This document shows, piece after piece, positions 5,454-7,622 of a stretch of 7,622 nucleotides of DNA. The notes below the pieces were generated by a model. The model saw only the letters and a program-made list of their open reading frames with translations. It was not told the origin of the DNA and ran no database searches. The DNA comes from Actinomycetes bacterium (GTDB lineage: Bacteria > Actinomycetota > Acidimicrobiia > Acidimicrobiales > RAAP-2), in NCBI GenBank assembly GCA_021806055.1, contig JAJZYE010000039.1, forward strand, positions 1 to 7,622, written 5' to 3'. A program made the position numbers and the translations under genes. Each line of letters starts with the position of its first letter. The stretch's first letter is position 1.

Positions 5454-7622
5454 GTGAGCGACCGGCTCCTGACGCCGTCGACGATCACCGCGTGGCTCGC
5501 GTGCTCGCACTACCTGACGCTGCGTCAGGCCGTGGAGACCGGTGCGGTGACCTACGAACCCGCACCGATGGGGTCATTCGCGGAACTCCTCGTGGACAAG
5601 GGGAACGCGCACGAGCGCGAGTGCCTCGACGCGTTCGAGCGCGAGGGTCGCGAGGTCTACCGGGTTCCCGCCCGTCGCGACGACGAGACCTTCACGCAGT
5701 GGGTGCAACGCATCGGCAATCCACTCGACGACGGCCACGACGTGATCTACCAGATGCCCTTCGCCCACGAGGGGGTGCGTGGCATCGCGGACTTCCTTGT
5801 TCGCGTGGACGACCCACAGCCTGGGTTCTCGCGCTACGAGCCAATCGACGCCAAGCTGACGCGCCACAACGCCAAGCCGGGCCACGTGCTGCAGCTGTGC
5901 TTCTACGCTGACGCGCTCGAGAGCTTGACCGGCGCGGCGCCGCGCGCCATGCACCTGTGGCTGGGTTCGGGTGCACTCGAGAGTCTGTCGGTGGAGCAGT
6001 TTCGCCCCTACTGGCGCCGGCTGCGCCGCCAACTGCGCGTGGTGCTGAATCAGGAGTCCGCGCTGGGCGATAGTGAACCGCAGCCCTGCGACCACTGCGA
6101 GGTGTGTGAGTTCGCGCCTCGTTGCGAGGGGCAGTGGCGGGCTGTGGACTCGTTGGTCTACGTGGCGTCAATCCGACCGCCCGAACGCGCCGCCCTCGAG
6201 CGTGGCGGGGTGCGCACCCTGCACGAACTGGCCGCACGCGACGCGCCGGTGCCGGACGTCGCGGCCACCACGTTCTCGCGCCTGCACCGTCAGGCGTCCC
6301 TGCAACTCGCTTCGCGGACGCACCACGGCGAGACGCCCCACTTCGAGATGGTGGCGCCCGGCGACGACCCGCTCTACGGGCGGGGGTTCGAGCTCATGCC
6401 CGAGCCAAGCGAGGGCGACGTCTTCTTCGACTTCGAGGGCGACCCATTCTGGAGCGCCCGCGATGATCTCTTCTTCTTGGCGGGCTTGTACCAGCGTGAC
6501 GCGGACGGTGCGTGGCGCTACGACGCACGCTGGGCACACGACCTCGACGAGCAGGCACGCATGATTCACGACCTCGTGGCCGACATCGCGGTACGGCGGG
6601 CTCGGTATCCCTCGATGCACGTCTATCACTACAACCACACGGAGCGTTCGGCCCTCGAACGCCTGACCCGGGGGACTGACTCCGAGAGCCTCCTGCAGGA
6701 TCTGGTTGACGCCGGAGTCTTCGTGGACTTGTTCGCCGTGGTGCGCAACGCCCTCGTCGTCGGGACTGAGTCGTACGGCCTCAAGAACCTCGAGCGGCTG
6801 GCGGGCTATCGCCGCGCCGGGGGGATCGAGCAGGGGGCGGGAGCGGTCATCGAGTACGAGGCCTTTATGCAGACTCGCGATCCGCGGCTGCTCGACGCGA
6901 TCGCTCGGTACAACGAGGACGACGTGGCTGCGACCAAGGCGCTGCGCGACTGGTTGGTCCGTCACCGTCCCGCGCACCTGGCGTGGCGCGAGGACGCGCC
7001 CGAGGAGGAGCACGGTGAGTACGACACCGACGAGCTGGTTCGTCGGCTCCAGACGAGCGACCCCTCGAGTCCCGCGTACCTGCTGAGCGACCTCCTGAAC
7101 TACTGGCGACGCGAGCGCAGCGCGAGTACGACTCCTAAGTTTGCGGCAGCCGAGGGTGACGGGGAGGCTCTCCTGGGACGAGGGGAGTTCATCGCCGAAC
7201 TCTCACTCGTCGGCTTCGAGGAGTCGTTGAATGGCCGAGGTCAGCCGAGTCGCTACGCACGTTTTCGCTGGCCCGATCAGAACGTGGGTGAGGGGTTCGC
7301 GAACGGGACCAGTGTTCTCTTTGTTGGTGCGGCGGCCGAGCACGGGTACGCCACCATCGCAACACTCGACCGGGACCGCCACGAGCTCACCGTGCTCTGG
7401 AGCGAGAAACTCGAGGCCGAGGGAGTCATGCCTCGAGTGATGGCCGCTCACGAGTTCTTCAACACGCAAGTGAAGCAGTCGGCCCTCGTCCACCTGGCCA
7501 CCCAGTTGATGGAGCCGACCCCCGAGGATCCACCGCGTCGGGTGGCCCTCGACCTCCTGGCGGCGTCGATGCCGCGTTTCACGATGGGCCACGGGCCCGC
7601 CGACGGGGTCTTCCGCGATGAT
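5454..7622 (+). CDS. TM0106-family RecB-like nuclease: Cas4-like plus DEDD exonuclease domains (3' end outside window)
   Basis: The frame from GTG 5454 is open for 723 codons to the right edge with no stop. Residues 1-230 look like a Cas4/RecB-type PD-(D/E)XK nuclease. They show LTPSTITAWLACSHYLTL with Cys17, GNAHERE with His53, GIADF with Asp113, IDAK with Asp132 and Lys134, and QLCFY with Gln147 and Tyr151. The cysteine cluster CDHCEVCEFAPRC is at 212-224; Cys17, Cys215, Cys218 and Cys224 fit a 4Fe-4S site, and Cys212 is extra. Residues about 320-505 resemble an RNase H-like DEDD exonuclease (RNase_H_2/YprB type): DFEGD with Asp326 and Glu328, VYHYN at 390-394, VDLF with Asp425, YGLKNLE at 441-447, and YNEDD at 486-490. 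Residues about 530-723 show no motif I can name. Relatives of this architecture usually end in an SF1 helicase (AAA_11/AAA_12), which would start just beyond the window. It is likely an ATP-dependent DNA (or RNA:DNA) processing enzyme; its exact role is unknown. It sits 124 bases after argH with no evident functional link. Confidence 0.88.
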   Translation, partial: MSDRLLTPSTITAWLACSHYLTLRQAVETGAVTYEPAPMGSFAELLVDKGNAHERECLDAFEREGREVYRVPARRDDETFTQWVQRIGNPLDDGHDVIYQMPFAHEGVRGIADFLVRVDDPQPGFSRYEPIDAKLTRHNAKPGHVLQLCFYADALESLTGAAPRAMHLWLGSGALESLSVEQFRPYWRRLRRQLRVVLNQESALGDSEPQPCDHCEVCEFAPRCEGQWRAVDSLVYVASIRPPERAALERGGVRTLHELAARDAPVPDVAATTFSRLHRQASLQLASRTHHGETPHFEMVAPGDDPLYGRGFELMPEPSEGDVFFDFEGDPFWSARDDLFFLAGLYQRDADGAWRYDARWAHDLDEQARMIHDLVADIAVRRARYPSMHVYHYNHTERSALERLTRGTDSESLLQDLVDAGVFVDLFAVVRNALVVGTESYGLKNLERLAGYRRAGGIEQGAGAVIEYEAFMQTRDPRLLDAIARYNEDDVAATKALRDWLVRHRPAHLAWREDAPEEEHGEYDTDELVRRLQTSDPSSPAYLLSDLLNYWRRERSASTTPKFAAAEGDGEALLGRGEFIAELSLVGFEESLNGRGQPSRYARFRWPDQNVGEGFANGTSVLFVGAAAEHGYATIATLDRDRHELTVLWSEKLEAEGVMPRVMAAHEFFNTQVKQSALVHLATQLMEPTPEDPPRRVALDLLAASMPRFTMGHGPADGVFRDD

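Noticed and set aside
5440..5457. Five-codon ATG frame ending in TGA over the nuclease GTG
   Set aside because: Too short to be a supported leader peptide, although it would end next to the nuclease start; no attenuation-like structure seen.

Overview
The window is a compact, GC-rich bacterial segment. GTG starts are frequent and neighbouring genes join by 4-base start/stop overlaps. Its core is an arginine biosynthesis cluster in the order argC-argB-argR-argG-argH. An arginine repressor gene lying inside an arg operon, directly upstream of argGH, is the actinobacterial arrangement. An actinobacterium, possibly of the Acidimicrobiia type, is the best guess. That is inference from gene order and base composition; there is no rRNA or other marker gene here.

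Layout. Positions 1-311 (minus strand) hold the N-terminal part of an EamA/DMT-family membrane transporter that runs off the left edge. Positions 312-376 are a short, AT-richer divergent promoter region; it contains ARG-box-like imperfect palindromes and a -10-like hexamer exactly 6 nt before each of the two start codons. Positions 377-5329 (plus strand) carry argC, argB, argR, argG and argH as one tightly packed operon: 4-base overlaps at C/B, R/G and G/H, and a 24-base gap at B/R. Positions 5330-5453 are non-coding and dominated by an 18-bp tandem repeat of about 3.7 copies. From 5454 to the right edge (plus strand) runs a large gene, open at its 3' end and 723 codons so far. It encodes a TM0106-family RecB-like nuclease: a Cas4-like PD-(D/E)XK domain with Fe-S cysteines followed by a DEDD RNase H-like exonuclease domain. 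Relatives usually continue into an SF1 helicase, which would lie outside the window.

How the genes work together. ArgB phosphorylates N-acetylglutamate and ArgC reduces the product to the semialdehyde. After ornithine and citrulline are made by enzymes encoded elsewhere, ArgG and ArgH convert citrulline to arginine. ArgR senses arginine and probably represses the operon from the argC promoter. The genes argJ, argD and argF, often found between argC and argR in actinobacteria, are absent here, and ArgB lacks the N-terminal extension of arginine-inhibited acetylglutamate kinases. Together these hint at a linear rather than cyclic pathway.

I see no tRNA, rRNA, CRISPR array, insertion sequence or convincing intrinsic terminator. 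I found no evidence for a wholly new multi-gene system. The most unusual items are the Cas4-like/DEDD fusion nuclease with its repeat-bearing upstream region, the probable leaderless divergent promoter, and the reduced arg cluster.
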